Assembly: GCA_026982695.1 (NCBI GenBank)
Contig: JALSGS010000015.1
Span: forward strand, 1-53,574
Direction: 5' to 3'
From: Saprospiraceae bacterium
GTDB lineage: Bacteria; Bacteroidota; Bacteroidia; Chitinophagales; Saprospiraceae
DNA: 53,574 bases
Position 1 is the stretch's first letter; each line of letters starts with the position of its first letter. Below are positions 1 through 9,465 of the stretch, one piece after another. A model generated the notes under the pieces. The model ran no database searches. It was not told the origin of the DNA and was given only the letters and a program-made list of their open reading frames with translations. The position numbers and the translations under genes are program-made.

Positions 1-123
1 AAATGGTATGAATGAATAAGTGACCTGCCCCTCAACCCACAGGAAAATCTTTGCTCAGCACTCATGCTAAATCCCGACCCATAAGCTTTTTGGGGTCTGA
101 AGGAGAGGTGGTTGGTCGAATGC

Positions 124-266
124 TTACGTTTTGCCGGCACCTTTCGGGTCTAATACCCCGATTTTAGCGCCGTAAAAAAAAGCCAGATGTTTTTGAGCAC
201 TTGCTCGTTGGGAGGGTAGGTCTTAGAGACTCCTTGCATGGAGAAGATGATCTTGTGTTCGCTCAT
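124..266 (-). pseudogene. ettA 5' remnant (ABC-F translational factor), frameshifted and truncated
   Basis: Read on the minus strand from the ATG at 266, the first 28 codons closely resemble the start of Bacteroidota EttA (begins MSEHKIIFSMQGVSKTYPP). At the A8 run 174-181 the frame slips. In the shifted frame the EttA sequence resumes with FFYGAKIGVLD, followed by a degenerate Walker A (PKGAGKT), and then meets TAA at 124. In frame 0 the stop comes sooner. Nothing EttA-like follows in 1-123. The family is normally about 560 residues with two ATPase domains, so this is a dead fragment; an intact copy presumably lies elsewhere. The frameshift alone could be a homopolymer error, but the loss of the rest of the gene could not. 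Confidence 0.7.
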
Positions 267-431
267 AAGTGGAAGTTACGTGTTCAAAATTGCTGCTTTA
301 GTTAAGGGAGGCTTCAGGAGCGTACTTTGGTTTTTGCCGAAAGGTGCATAAAGGTCGGAAAATCTTATGGGATTGCTGTTTGGGTAGGTGTGTGGCAGTA
401 GTGCATGGAATTGCATTTTTACATAGGGGGA

Positions 432-1244
432 TTATTTATCAGACTGGGCAAATTGTAGCTCGATTGCAGGTGTCCAGCCCAGTTGAGGGTGATATTGTGT
501 GGCGATGAGCAAGGTCCATTCCTGTGCAAAAGTCCAGCTGAAGGCCATTGCTGGCTGTGCCATAGCGGCATAGCTCAGCCCACCCATGAGGGTGCATGCG
601 CTTGTGAGCTGGTATTGAATGCCCGTACGCCAGTCAATACCGAAGGTAGGTGAATGTGTAATGGAAAAATTGAACTTTGTGTGAGTTTGTAGCTGTGCCC
701 AACAGCCAAAGCTAAGTGAAGGCGTGGGAGAGTCGGTTTGGATGAAACCAGGAATTTGTCCAATAGCAGCGCCCAGATACACGTGGGGCCATGCTTTGAA
801 CTGAATGCCCATTGTGGCATCTAGCCGATAGGCTGGTTCGTAAGTATTCGCTCGCTGGCTGATCCAGCCAGTTTGTAGGCCGATGGCAGTGTATCTAGAC
901 AGTTGTTTGGCCCAGCTGAGGCGAATGCCCGTTTCGCGAAAGTAAGTAGCACCACGTGCATGTGCGGCGAGTCCTATGTGCATTTTACCCAAAGGCAGCC
1001 CTACGACTGCAGAAGAGGCCTGCCATCCTAGGCCGATAAAGCGGCTTGCACCAAAAACCTGAATAGATGTACGGGCTATTTGACTGAAGGCAGCGGGATT
1101 GTCGAAGGATCCCGCCAATCCTGGCCTGCCCGTGCCACCTGTACCTATGAGTTGATGTGCTGATAGAGGGAATAACTCTTGGGAACGCGTAGTGTAGGGA
1201 AGTCCAATAGCTGCGATAGCAAACAACAGTAGTGTTGCTTTCAT
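432..1244 (-). CDS. Probable outer-membrane beta-barrel protein
   Basis: This 270-residue protein has a clear signal peptide (hydrophobic residues 4-16, cleavage probably near residue 21). An early Gly-rich stretch ends in DNPAAF, reminiscent of the N-terminal NPA motif of the PorV/PorQ group of Bacteroidota outer-membrane proteins. The rest alternates aromatic and small residues in short strands and ends close to a strand-like segment, as barrels do. No catalytic motif is visible. It starts 31 bases after the amidohydrolase gene stop, so the two are probably co-transcribed. Assignment to a named family is uncertain; the outer-membrane location is inferred from composition. Confidence 0.6.
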   Translation of the reverse strand: MKATLLLFAIAAIGLPYTTRSQELFPLSAHQLIGTGGTGRPGLAGSFDNPAAFSQIARTSIQVFGASRFIGLGWQASSAVVGLPLGKMHIGLAAHARGATYFRETGIRLSWAKQLSRYTAIGLQTGWISQRANTYEPAYRLDATMGIQFKAWPHVYLGAAIGQIPGFIQTDSPTPSLSFGCWAQLQTHTKFNFSITHSPTFGIDWRTGIQYQLTSACTLMGGLSYAAMAQPAMAFSWTFAQEWTLLIATQYHPQLGWTPAIELQFAQSDK

Positions 1245-1275
1245 GACTGGGGGAATTAGGTGCTGGGTAGTGGTG

Positions 1276-3006
1276 TTATCCTTCTGGCATTTGGGTGTAT
1301 TTTATTTGTCCACCTACTATAGTCATCAGTACGCGGGTGTGCAGTATACTATCCGTAGGGCAGTGAAGTAGATTTTGGCTCAATACCACCAAGTCGGCAT
1401 ATTTTCCAGGTTCGAGGCTGCCTTTTTTGTCTTCCTCAAAGGCTGCATAAGCGTTGGCCATGGTGTAGGCATAGATGGCCTCTTGGCGGCTCATGACTTG
1501 TTCGGCAAAGAACACCATGCCGTTGTCGGGTCGGCGCCGGGTGACTGAAGCGTAAAATGACGCAATTGGGTCTACGTCTTCTACTGGCGTGTCAGTGCCA
1601 TTGGTGACTACAGCGCCGGCGTCGAGTAGTGCGCGCCAGGCATAAGCGCCTGTCTGTGCGCGCCATTGACCCAGTCGCTTGACTACGAAGGGTGCATCGG
1701 ATGTGCAATGGATGGCTTGCATGGAAGCGATGACGCCCAGCTGAGCGAATCGGGGAATGTCGTCGGGATGGAGGTGCTGGGCGTGTTCGCTACGCCATCT
1801 CCAATCAGTTTCTTCGGGGTGTGCTTTGAAAATTTCTTCACACAAGTCGAGCCAGACTCTATTGGCTCGGTCGCCGATAGCATGTACACATAGTTGCATC
1901 TGATGCTCGGCACATAGCTGAGCGATACAGGCGACTTCTTCAATTGGGGTAGTGTTCTGGCCGCTAAATCCCGGTTTGTCGTGATAGGGCTCGAGTAGCC
2001 AGGCACCGTAGGACCCCAAGGCACCATCCAATTCAGACTTGATGGCTCTACAGGTGAAAAATCCTTCTCCTTCGTCGATGATGGGAAATTCATCGAGCTG
2101 TCCTTGTAGCTCTTTGCAGGAATGGCGTAGCATGGCCCAGAGGCGTACTTGAAGTTTACCCTGGGCAGCCATCTGTCGGTATCGAGCAATTTCTTCGAAA
2201 GAGGATCCTGCATCTTGAAAGCTGGTCACTCCTTTGCGCAAGCAGATTTGTTGTGCGCGTTCGATGCCTTCGTACCACTGTTGGAGGCGCTTTTCTTTGG
2301 GTAGGGTAGTTAGGTATTGTTGGTAGGCTTGGGTGATCAGCTCCATGGCGCGCTCTTCAAATACTCCGATAGGGTTGCCTTGCGCATCGCGTACGATGCG
2401 CCCCCCCTTCGGGTCGGGAGTTTCTTTAGTGACGCCAGCTGCTTGCATGGCTGCTTCGTTGGCAAAAAGGCTGTGACCACTGGCATGGCGCAAGATGACG
2501 GGATTGTATGGGGTGCGTGCGCTTAGACTGTGGTGTAAGGGGTATCCACCTACTTGAGGGGTGGGAGGTTGTAGCCATTTTTCTTGATGCCATCCGCGCC
2601 CACTGATCCATTCGCCTGGCTGGGCGCGCTGGGCGCGCTGGGCGACCATGTCCACGATTTCACCCCAGCTGCGTGCTTGGAGAAAGTTGAGGTTCATCAG
2701 GCTGTTGCCCAAGGCTGAAAAATGCCCATGCCCTTCGATGAATCCTGGCATGACGAACTGGCCGCGTAGGTCAACGATACGGGTGCTATCGGTAGCGTAG
2801 CTCAAAATGGTAGCTGAATCGCCTACTGCTAAAATATTGGCACCCTTGATGGCAATAGCTTGTGCCCATGGCTGAGCAGCTTGCAAGGTGTATACTTGGC
2901 CGTTGGTAAGGATCAGGTCAGCTTTGTCTGAAGGAGTAGGTTGCTTGCAGCCCCATAAAGAGTACAGCAAGAGCAACCACCAGCAGTGAAAGTGCAATCT
3001 GTTCAT
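1276..3006 (-). CDS. YtcJ-like metal-dependent amidohydrolase, lipoprotein
   Basis: This 576-residue protein has a lipoprotein signal peptide (lipobox Cys at residue 20). It follows the amidohydrolase superfamily layout: a small beta domain with TNGQVYTL, the metal-binding His-x-His in GFIEGHGH (about residue 93), a TIM barrel with KSELDGALGSYGAW typical of the YtcJ/AepA group, then CVHAIGDRANR, SEHAQH and the late Asp in TNGTDTPVEDVDP. Length fits the family. These enzymes hydrolyse C-N or related bonds of unknown small substrates and can release products at the cell surface. The nucleoside transporter upstream (56-base gap) may belong to the same unit, but the substrate cannot be read from the sequence. 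Confidence 0.85.
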   Translation of the reverse strand: MNRLHFHCWWLLLLYSLWGCKQPTPSDKADLILTNGQVYTLQAAQPWAQAIAIKGANILAVGDSATILSYATDSTRIVDLRGQFVMPGFIEGHGHFSALGNSLMNLNFLQARSWGEIVDMVAQRAQRAQPGEWISGRGWHQEKWLQPPTPQVGGYPLHHSLSARTPYNPVILRHASGHSLFANEAAMQAAGVTKETPDPKGGRIVRDAQGNPIGVFEERAMELITQAYQQYLTTLPKEKRLQQWYEGIERAQQICLRKGVTSFQDAGSSFEEIARYRQMAAQGKLQVRLWAMLRHSCKELQGQLDEFPIIDEGEGFFTCRAIKSELDGALGSYGAWLLEPYHDKPGFSGQNTTPIEEVACIAQLCAEHQMQLCVHAIGDRANRVWLDLCEEIFKAHPEETDWRWRSEHAQHLHPDDIPRFAQLGVIASMQAIHCTSDAPFVVKRLGQWRAQTGAYAWRALLDAGAVVTNGTDTPVEDVDPIASFYASVTRRRPDNGMVFFAEQVMSRQEAIYAYTMANAYAAFEEDKKGSLEPGKYADLVVLSQNLLHCPTDSILHTRVLMTIVGGQIKYTQMPEG

Positions 3007-3062
3007 GTTGGATACAGATGATGACGTGGATATTATCTATAAAAATATAGATATGGAATGGA

Positions 3063-4403
3063 TTATCCAACCAACACACCAGCTACGATAGCCGTCATAA
3101 AGCAGGCTACCGTCCCACCAATGAGTGCCTTGATACCAAAAGCGGTAAGTGTTTCGCGCTGAGTAGGCGCCAAAGCGCCAATGCCACCTACTTGAATGCC
3201 AATGGAGGAAAAGTTAGAAAATCCACACAGAGCGTAAGTAGCAATGATTACCGACTTGTGCGACAAGTCAATTCCAAGTTCTCCTTTCATAATGGAGGCC
3301 AGATCTACATATGCTACTACTTCGTTGATGGCAGTCTTTTTACCTAAAAGTTGCCCTACCACGAGTATTTCGTTGGAAGGCACTCCTAATAGCCAGGCAA
3401 AAGGAGCAAAGAGTATCCCGAAGAGGTATTCTAGGCTAAGCCCTTGAAAACGCCCATTGGTGGACGTGACGATCCATTCGTTAAGGCCAGTGAGGTCGCC
3501 GGCCCAGCCCAAAATGCCATTAAGCAAGGCAATGAGTGCAATGAATACCAACAACATCGCACCTACATTGACGGCCAAGCGTACGCCATCAGTGGTGCCC
3601 AATGATATGGCATCGAGTACATTGGCGCCGAGCCGTTCTTTGGGGATAGTGGCATCGCGATGAATGGCTTCCAGGTTGGTTTCTGGATACAGCATTTTGG
3701 CAGCTACAATGGCGGCAGGAGCTGAAATAATAGAGGCCGTGAGGAAATGTATGGCGTATTGGTCCCCTAAAAGAGATACGAAGAGTGCAAATACGCCTCC
3801 GGCAATGGTCGCCATACCGCCTACCATCAGACACAAGATTTCAGACTTGGTCATGCGCTCCAAATAGGGGCGGATGACTAAAGGTGCTTCCGTTTGACCA
3901 ATGAACACGTTGGCAGCTGCTGCAAGGCTCTCTGCACCAGAAAGGGTCATGAATCGGCCCAAAAGCCAGGCAAAACCTTCGATGATTTTTTGCAAGATGC
4001 CAAAGTAAAAGAGTATAGCCGAAAAAGCGGAGAAAAACACGACCGTAGGCAATACCCGAAAGGCAAATATGTAGCCTACCTTGTGCGCTACTAACTGAGG
4101 TGTAGTGCTCGAGCTGTAGTCCATCGATTGAATCCAGGTCTCATCAGGCCACTCGCCAAAGACAAAGGCAGCACCTCTATCTGTATAGCTGAGCAGGGCT
4201 ACAAAGCCATCAGCAACCCATTGAAAAAAGGTGGAGACAAAGCTTACGTTTAAAATGCCTACCGCAAGTAAGAACTGCAGTAGTATCCCACCACCAATCA
4301 GCTTCCAGTCTATGGCTTTTCGGTTTGCGCTAAGCGCATAGCAAATGCCCAATAAGGCTGCCATGCCCAGCAATCCGCGCAATACACTCACGACGATGTC
4401 CAT
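3063..4403 (-). CDS. Concentrative nucleoside transporter (CNT/NupC family)
   Basis: This 446-residue inner-membrane protein has about ten hydrophobic segments. It carries CNT signatures: the FIGQTEAPLVIRPYL block (about residues 170-185), the GVPSNEILVVGQLLGKK block, and the C-terminal GFSNFSSIGIQVGGIGALAP. Family members import nucleosides by cation symport. Length (400-450) is normal. It begins a minus-strand run with the amidohydrolase and barrel genes and diverges from uridine kinase. A nucleoside importer beside a kinase that phosphorylates uridine and cytidine suggests a shared salvage role, although they are transcribed apart. Confidence 0.9.
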   Translation of the reverse strand: MDIVVSVLRGLLGMAALLGICYALSANRKAIDWKLIGGGILLQFLLAVGILNVSFVSTFFQWVADGFVALLSYTDRGAAFVFGEWPDETWIQSMDYSSSTTPQLVAHKVGYIFAFRVLPTVVFFSAFSAILFYFGILQKIIEGFAWLLGRFMTLSGAESLAAAANVFIGQTEAPLVIRPYLERMTKSEILCLMVGGMATIAGGVFALFVSLLGDQYAIHFLTASIISAPAAIVAAKMLYPETNLEAIHRDATIPKERLGANVLDAISLGTTDGVRLAVNVGAMLLVFIALIALLNGILGWAGDLTGLNEWIVTSTNGRFQGLSLEYLFGILFAPFAWLLGVPSNEILVVGQLLGKKTAINEVVAYVDLASIMKGELGIDLSHKSVIIATYALCGFSNFSSIGIQVGGIGALAPTQRETLTAFGIKALIGGTVACFMTAIVAGVLVG

Positions 4404-4631
4404 TGGTTTTTCCTTTTGTAGCCTAATCGAGGCCTAAAAGTAAACATGTATTGTGTTTTTGGAGGCATGCCCAATTGCTGCAGCCCCGACATAATTGAAA
4501 GATGGAGGGATCGACTGGAAGAAAACGGATGGATGTGTGCGTGATGGGACCATACGACTTCGTGATGAAGTCAAGAACAAAAGGTCAAATTTGTTTAATG
4601 CTCAAGTGAATAAAAGCCCCTGTATAGGTGT

Positions 4632-4639
4632 TAACTTTG
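4632..4639 (+). promoter_or_regulatory. Candidate -7 element of udk promoter (TAACTTTG)
   Basis: TAACTTTG matches the Bacteroidota -7 consensus TAnnTTTG and lies 21 bases before the chosen udk ATG, giving a very short leader. No good TTTG -33 element sits 19-20 bases upstream, so only the -7 half is supported. Confidence 0.4.
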
Positions 4640-4660
4640 CAGCCCAAAAGGCCAAAGGAC

Positions 4661-5332
4661 ATGAGCCAACGACCATTTATTATTGGCATTACGGGTGGAA
4701 GCGGTAGTGGTAAGACTACTTTTATCAAGCACTTGCGCGACCGCTTCAGTGAAGACGAGGTGTGTATCATCTCACAAGATGATTACTACAAGCCCCGAGA
4801 GAACCAGGAAGTGGATGCCTTCGGAGTGAAAAACTTCGATTTGCCCAAGTCAATTGATAAAAAGGCCTTCCTCAAGGACATTAAGCGGCTAATACGAGGC
4901 GAGGTGGTTCAGCGTCGGGAGTACACGTTCAACAATCCGGAAAAGCAAGCACGCTTACTCGCATTCAGACCTGCACCAGTTCTGGTGATTGAGGGCCTGT
5001 TTGTATTGCACTACAAGAAGATTCGCAAACGCCTGGATTTGAAAATCTATTTTCACGCTAAAGATAATCTCAAGCTCATTCGGCGCATCCGGCGTGATCG
5101 AATCGAACGCAATTATCCGCTCGACGATGTGTTGTATCGCTATCAGCATCACGTGTTGCCCACCTATGAAAAGTACATCAAGCCTTACAAAGAAGAAGCA
5201 GATCTGATCATCAACAACAATGCACATTTTAAAATGGCACTCAATGTGCTGACGGGCTTTTTGCGCAACTATCTCGAGCACGAGCCTTTTGTACTACCAG
5301 AGAAGCCGGGAGATGCACTTGAGTGGGCCTGA
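4661..5332 (+). CDS. udk: Uridine kinase (uridine/cytidine kinase)
   Basis: This 223-residue protein phosphorylates uridine and cytidine in pyrimidine salvage. The Walker A loop GGSGSGKTT lies at residues 10-18, followed by the substrate region SQDDYYKP (near residue 40), the DLPKSID segment, and a lid with RRIRRDRIERNYPLDDVLYRY. I chose the ATG at 4661 over an upstream GTG at 4628 because homologues start just before the Walker A strand and because a TAACTTTG promoter element covers the upstream choice. It is 32 bases from the next gene. It is divergent from the CNT nucleoside transporter. Confidence 0.93.
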   Translation: MSQRPFIIGITGGSGSGKTTFIKHLRDRFSEDEVCIISQDDYYKPRENQEVDAFGVKNFDLPKSIDKKAFLKDIKRLIRGEVVQRREYTFNNPEKQARLLAFRPAPVLVIEGLFVLHYKKIRKRLDLKIYFHAKDNLKLIRRIRRDRIERNYPLDDVLYRYQHHVLPTYEKYIKPYKEEADLIINNNAHFKMALNVLTGFLRNYLEHEPFVLPEKPGDALEWA

Positions 5333-5364
5333 GCGTCCAAATTATATGTAAAGTTGGGGGAAGA

Positions 5365-6162
5365 ATGGCCATATCCTTTCATCGCTTGGAGTTGCTTGTT
5401 ACTATTGTTGGGCTTGCCATTGTGGCAATAGGCATTCCGCTACGTGCACAGATCGTCAATATTGAAGATCAACGCAGCCTTCAGTGGGAGGAGAAAGGCT
5501 CAGCGGGAACCATCGATTTGGGGCTTCAATTGGTACAGAACACCAGCCAGGTCATGACGGTGTCAGAGCGCGTGCGTTTCGAGCGTGTGCATGGGCAGTG
5601 GTATGGGCTTTTTTTGCAAAATTTCTCTTTGGTGCAAGTTGCCGGCAGTCGTTTTGTCAATAAGGGCTTTGTGCACTTGCGTGTGGCGCGTAAATGGGTA
5701 GATCGCACTCATGCATGGGAACAGTTTGTGCAACTGCAATACAACGAGCGCCAACTCATTCGCATGCGAGCACTCTGGGGCATGGGCTTAAGTGCTAAGT
5801 TGTGGGCGCGGGAGCAACAAACGGCCAGTGGTGGCTTGTCCTTAATGGGCGAGTACAACGAAATTAAAGATACTTCGCTCATTTACCGACAGCTACGTGT
5901 AAACACCTACTTTTCTTATCGGATCCAAATTTCGCCTCAGGTGTCGTGGACGGGCACCTGCTACTACCAGCCTGTGCTCACCTACTGGCGAGATTGGCGT
6001 ATCTCAGTACAAACGGCTGTCGATGTCAAGATAAGCAAACGGCTCAGCCTGCGTGTTGAAGGACAATTAGCCTATGACAATCGCCTTAAGACAGATGTGC
6101 CTCAGGCCGTACCACTGATTTACAATCTGAAAAATGTGCTGCGCATTCATTTAGGGCAGTAG
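5365..6162 (+). CDS. DUF481-like outer-membrane protein
   Basis: This 265-residue protein has an N-terminal hydrophobic signal (about residues 8-28), then mature sequence rich in alternating Arg/Tyr/Trp strands, including ERVHGQWYGLFLQNFSLVQV and repeated LRVARKW-like strands. This resembles the DUF481/YdiY group of predicted beta-barrels of unknown function. I placed the start at the ATG at 5365, after a purine-rich GGGGGAAG stretch. An upstream ATG at 5323 would overlap udk by ten bases and add a poor N-terminus. It probably shares a transcript with udk. No reaction is implied. Confidence 0.6.
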   Translation: MAISFHRLELLVTIVGLAIVAIGIPLRAQIVNIEDQRSLQWEEKGSAGTIDLGLQLVQNTSQVMTVSERVRFERVHGQWYGLFLQNFSLVQVAGSRFVNKGFVHLRVARKWVDRTHAWEQFVQLQYNERQLIRMRALWGMGLSAKLWAREQQTASGGLSLMGEYNEIKDTSLIYRQLRVNTYFSYRIQISPQVSWTGTCYYQPVLTYWRDWRISVQTAVDVKISKRLSLRVEGQLAYDNRLKTDVPQAVPLIYNLKNVLRIHLGQ

Positions 6163-6227
6163 GTCTGCGCTCTTGTAGTTGCAGCAGGCCTACTAACTTA
6201 ACCCTTATTTATTTTACAATTCGCATT

Positions 6228-6950
6228 ATGAAGCAAAAACCCCAGATAATATTCGAGGATGAGCACTTATTGGTGGTCAGCAAGCCACCCTTTTTGCTCA
6301 GTGTGCCCGACCGATATGCGCCTGAGAAGCCCAACCTCTATCAATTGATGCGGCGTCGTTATCCACGCGTGTTTGTCGTACATCGGCTCGACAAAGAGAC
6401 TAGTGGCCTAATGGTATTGGCCAAACACGAGGAGGCACATCGCCATTTGTCTTTGCAGTTTGAGCACCGTGAGGTGAAAAAGGCCTACCTCACCATCGTG
6501 GAGGGACGTCTGCACCAGGCAGAAGGACTCATCGATAAGCCCTTGATGCAGGTGGACTCCAAGCCCGTGCGAGTGGTCGTCTCGCGCAAGGGCAAGCCTG
6601 CGCAAACGCGTTATGAAGTGGTAGAATATCTGGGCCATTTCTCTTTAGTGCGTGCTTGGATCCTTACGGGGCGCACCCATCAGGTGCGCGTGCATTTTCA
6701 GGCTTTGGGCTATCCACTTATAGTAGATGGATTGTATGGTCGTCGTCATGCCTTTTATCTCTCTGAGGTAAAACGTTCGTATCGCCTGGGGCATGGGCAA
6801 GAGGAGCATCCACTGTTGGCGCGCAGTGCCTTACATGCCGAACAACTCCATTTTGTACATCCCCATAATGGGGAGTGGATGCACTTTGAGGCGCCCTTAC
6901 CCAAAGACATGAGGGCTGTTGTCAATCAATTGCGTAAATGGGCCAAATGA
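6228..6950 (+). CDS. RluA-family pseudouridine synthase
   Basis: This 240-residue cytoplasmic enzyme converts specific uridines in RNA to pseudouridine. The catalytic Asp lies in VHRLDKETSGLMVLAK (about residue 55). Later RluA-family blocks are KKAYLTIVEG, GRTHQVRVHF and GYPLIVDGLYG. No N-terminal S4 domain is present, so it belongs with the short RluA/RluC-like enzymes; the RNA target cannot be told. Its TGA stop overlaps the next gene's ATG as ATGA at 6947, which suggests translational coupling. Confidence 0.88.
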   Translation: MKQKPQIIFEDEHLLVVSKPPFLLSVPDRYAPEKPNLYQLMRRRYPRVFVVHRLDKETSGLMVLAKHEEAHRHLSLQFEHREVKKAYLTIVEGRLHQAEGLIDKPLMQVDSKPVRVVVSRKGKPAQTRYEVVEYLGHFSLVRAWILTGRTHQVRVHFQALGYPLIVDGLYGRRHAFYLSEVKRSYRLGHGQEEHPLLARSALHAEQLHFVHPHNGEWMHFEAPLPKDMRAVVNQLRKWAK

Positions 6951-8587
6951 GATTTGCACAGCAAGCCGAATGGTGGATATTGTTGGCGGGAGCTATGATG
7001 TTTTTGCCCTTTTTGGGTGGCGTCCATCTATTCGATTGGGATGAGATCAACTTTGCCGAGTGCGCACGTGAAATGTACGTGTCGGGCGACTATCTGCGTG
7101 TACAGATTGGCTTTCGACCATTTTATGAAAAACCTCCTTTTTTCTTTTGGCTCCAGGCACTGAGCATGCAGTTGTGGGGAGTGAACGAGTATGCTGCGCG
7201 TTTTCCCAATGCAGTGGCTGGCCTATTTACGCTGGCTTTGTTGATGCACATAGGGCAGGCAATGGGCGCTCGCTCGCTGGGTTTGTGGTGGGCAGGTGCT
7301 TGGCTAGCTGCGTTGTTGCCTCATTTTTACGCTAAGTCGGGCATTATTGATCCTTGGTTCAACCTGTTCATCTTTGCGGGGCAGTATTTTCTCCTTCGTG
7401 CTGTGTCTGATTTGTTGCACTTGCCATTTGCCGAACGCCATCCGTGGCGCGCTTTGTGGATAGGCAGCCTGTGTTTGGGCTTGGCTGTACTGACTAAAGG
7501 GCCAGTAGCGTGGTTGGTCAGTGCAGTGACTTTTGGCCTGTTTGGCATGTGGAGTGGTCTGTTGTGGCACAAACAGCTGTGGGGTCGTTTTGCAGTGTGG
7601 TCGGTAGTAGCAGCAGCGATTCCCGCCGTGTGGTTTGGCATTGAAATGGCAAAAAATGGCCCCGAATTTTTCATTGAGTTTATCAAGTACCAATACCGCT
7701 TGTTCAGTACACCTGATGCGGGACATGGTGGCTTTCCGGCTTATCATTTTGTCGTGTTGCTTGTGGGGTGTTTCCCCATATCCGTTTTTGCGCTACGTGC
7801 CCTTTGGCAAAAGCCACTTGACGCTGCTCAACGCAACTGGTGGCGTTGGATGGTGGCATTACTCGTAGTGGTGCTGGTGTTGTTTACCATTGTCAAGTCC
7901 AAAATTGTGCACTATTCATCGCTGGCCTATTATCCGGTTACTTTTTTGGGGGCGTGGTCTTTGTGGCAAGGTGAGCCACAGTGCACCTGGCAACGGATGT
8001 TGCTGTGGGCTATTGGCCTAATGTGGGCCTCGGCTATGGTGGCTTTGCCCGTGTTGGGGCAGCACCCCGAGCTGCTAAGGGAATTGGCTGCTAAGGATCC
8101 CTTCGCACAGGCCAGTTTGTCGGCCCAAGTGCAGTGGTCGGTACTGGAGGGAGTAGGTATTGCAGCAGTGTTGGTGTGTGGTTTGGCATGGTTTGCTGTA
8201 AGGCAAAAAAAGAATGTAACACAGGCAGCTTTAGGTTTAATGGTGGCATCGACTCTTTTCATCCAGCTGGCTATTATCGGTACGATCAAGCGCATAGAAG
8301 GCTACAGCCAGCGGGCTGCTATTGAGTTTTACGAACAACTACAGGGAAAAGACGTGTCAGTCACTACGGCAGGTTTCAAGAGCTATGCCCATTTGTTTTA
8401 CAGTCGCGTGCGTCCAGATAACAGTGTCCACGGCATACCACTCGATAGCTTGATGCGCACTACCTTGCCTCGCCCGCTCTATGTGGTGAGTAGGGTAGAT
8501 CGGATTGAGGCGATTCAAGCGCACTTTCCCCAGTTGCAAGTCATTGGCCGTAAGAATGGATTTGTCTTTTTGCGCAAGCGCGATTGA
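6947..8587 (+). CDS. Family-39 (PMT/ArnT-like) membrane glycosyltransferase
   Basis: This 546-residue polytopic protein has about eleven membrane segments. The first periplasmic loop has DWDEINFAECAREM, the acidic motif of GT-C family 39 transferases, followed by the EKPPFFFWLQAL block that is characteristic of the PMT_2 group. A soluble C-terminal part (about residues 450-546) follows. Such enzymes move a sugar from a polyprenyl-phosphate donor to lipid A, protein or polysaccharide. I chose the ATG at 6947 because it gives an ATGA overlap with the preceding stop; an alternative ATG lies at 6938. The acceptor is unknown. Confidence 0.85.
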   Translation: MRFAQQAEWWILLAGAMMFLPFLGGVHLFDWDEINFAECAREMYVSGDYLRVQIGFRPFYEKPPFFFWLQALSMQLWGVNEYAARFPNAVAGLFTLALLMHIGQAMGARSLGLWWAGAWLAALLPHFYAKSGIIDPWFNLFIFAGQYFLLRAVSDLLHLPFAERHPWRALWIGSLCLGLAVLTKGPVAWLVSAVTFGLFGMWSGLLWHKQLWGRFAVWSVVAAAIPAVWFGIEMAKNGPEFFIEFIKYQYRLFSTPDAGHGGFPAYHFVVLLVGCFPISVFALRALWQKPLDAAQRNWWRWMVALLVVVLVLFTIVKSKIVHYSSLAYYPVTFLGAWSLWQGEPQCTWQRMLLWAIGLMWASAMVALPVLGQHPELLRELAAKDPFAQASLSAQVQWSVLEGVGIAAVLVCGLAWFAVRQKKNVTQAALGLMVASTLFIQLAIIGTIKRIEGYSQRAAIEFYEQLQGKDVSVTTAGFKSYAHLFYSRVRPDNSVHGIPLDSLMRTTLPRPLYVVSRVDRIEAIQAHFPQLQVIGRKNGFVFLRKRD

Positions 8588-8705
8588 GTAAAACGCGTGT
8601 AAATGGGATGGTACGCTGCATTTTGTTGTAGCTTAGAATATTTGTCTGAGCGCAAGGCTGCTCTTTATTCGAACTTGTGCTTTATCTTTTTTTGCTTTGG
8701 CAAAA

Positions 8706-9404
8706 ATGGAAGTTATGGAAGCCCAACACATAGTCCAATTGGTTGAAGCTGCAATTGCGCAGGGGGGGCGCCTGGTATTACAACACGTCAATTTGCGCAT
8801 AGGCACTGGCGAGTTTGTCTATCTGATTGGCAAGACGGGTAGTGGAAAGTCTACGCTGCTCAAAGCACTGTATGCAGCCTTGCCGTTGGCAGGAGGCAGT
8901 GGAATGGTAGCAGGGTTTGATCTCAAAAAACTCAATCGCCGAACGATCCCCTTGCTTCGGCGCAAGCTCGGCATGGTATTTCAAGAATTTCATCTTCTAG
9001 AAGACAGAAGTGTCTACGACAACCTCGACTTTGTGCTGCGCGCTACAGGATGGCAAAAGGCTAATATGCGTCGCGAGCGCATTCACACAGTACTCCAATG
9101 GGTCGATTTGCCCGGTGTGGACGATAAGTATCCGCATGAGCTGTCGGGGGGGGAACAACAGCGCGTCGTAATTGCGAGGGCCTTACTCAACAATCCGCAA
9201 CTCATCATAGCTGATGAACCTACGGGCAACCTCGATCCAGATACCTCAGATGAGATTTTACTGCTATTGCGCCGGTTGCACAAAGAGCAAGGCACTGCTG
9301 TTTTGCTGGCCACGCACGATTACCGCATCATAGAGCAGTTTCCTGCGCGTATTATTCACTGTCGTGATGGACGTATCTTCGATCGCGAAGACGTAATGCT
9401 TTGA
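8706..9404 (+). CDS. ftsE: FtsE-like ABC transporter ATPase
   Basis: This 232-residue ATPase has Walker A GKTGSGKST (about residue 45), Q-loop VFQEFHLLEDRSVYDN, signature LSGGEQQR, Walker B LIIADEPTGNLDPD and a switch His in LLATHD. The spacing and the DRSVYDNL segment fit FtsE, which with the membrane partner FtsX controls cell-wall hydrolases at the division site. The ATG at 8706 is preferred over an upstream TTG; another ATG follows at 8715. No ftsX is in this window and a strong terminator follows directly, so the partner must be encoded elsewhere. LolD is a less likely alternative. Confidence 0.85.
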   Translation: MEVMEAQHIVQLVEAAIAQGGRLVLQHVNLRIGTGEFVYLIGKTGSGKSTLLKALYAALPLAGGSGMVAGFDLKKLNRRTIPLLRRKLGMVFQEFHLLEDRSVYDNLDFVLRATGWQKANMRRERIHTVLQWVDLPGVDDKYPHELSGGEQQRVVIARALLNNPQLIIADEPTGNLDPDTSDEILLLLRRLHKEQGTAVLLATHDYRIIEQFPARIIHCRDGRIFDREDVML

Positions 9405-9417
9405 GTGCAAAATGCAA

Positions 9418-9443
9418 AAAAGGCGGCACTTGGACCGCCTTTT
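9418..9443. terminator. Bidirectional rho-independent terminator between ftsE and glucosaminidase gene
   Basis: The arms AAAGGCGG (9419-9426) and CCGCCTTT (9435-9442) are perfectly complementary around an 8-base loop, with an A run on the left side and T residues on the right. It lies between two convergent genes and could stop transcription from both. Confidence 0.85.
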
Positions 9444-9465
9444 ACTATCATACATCTTATTACAA

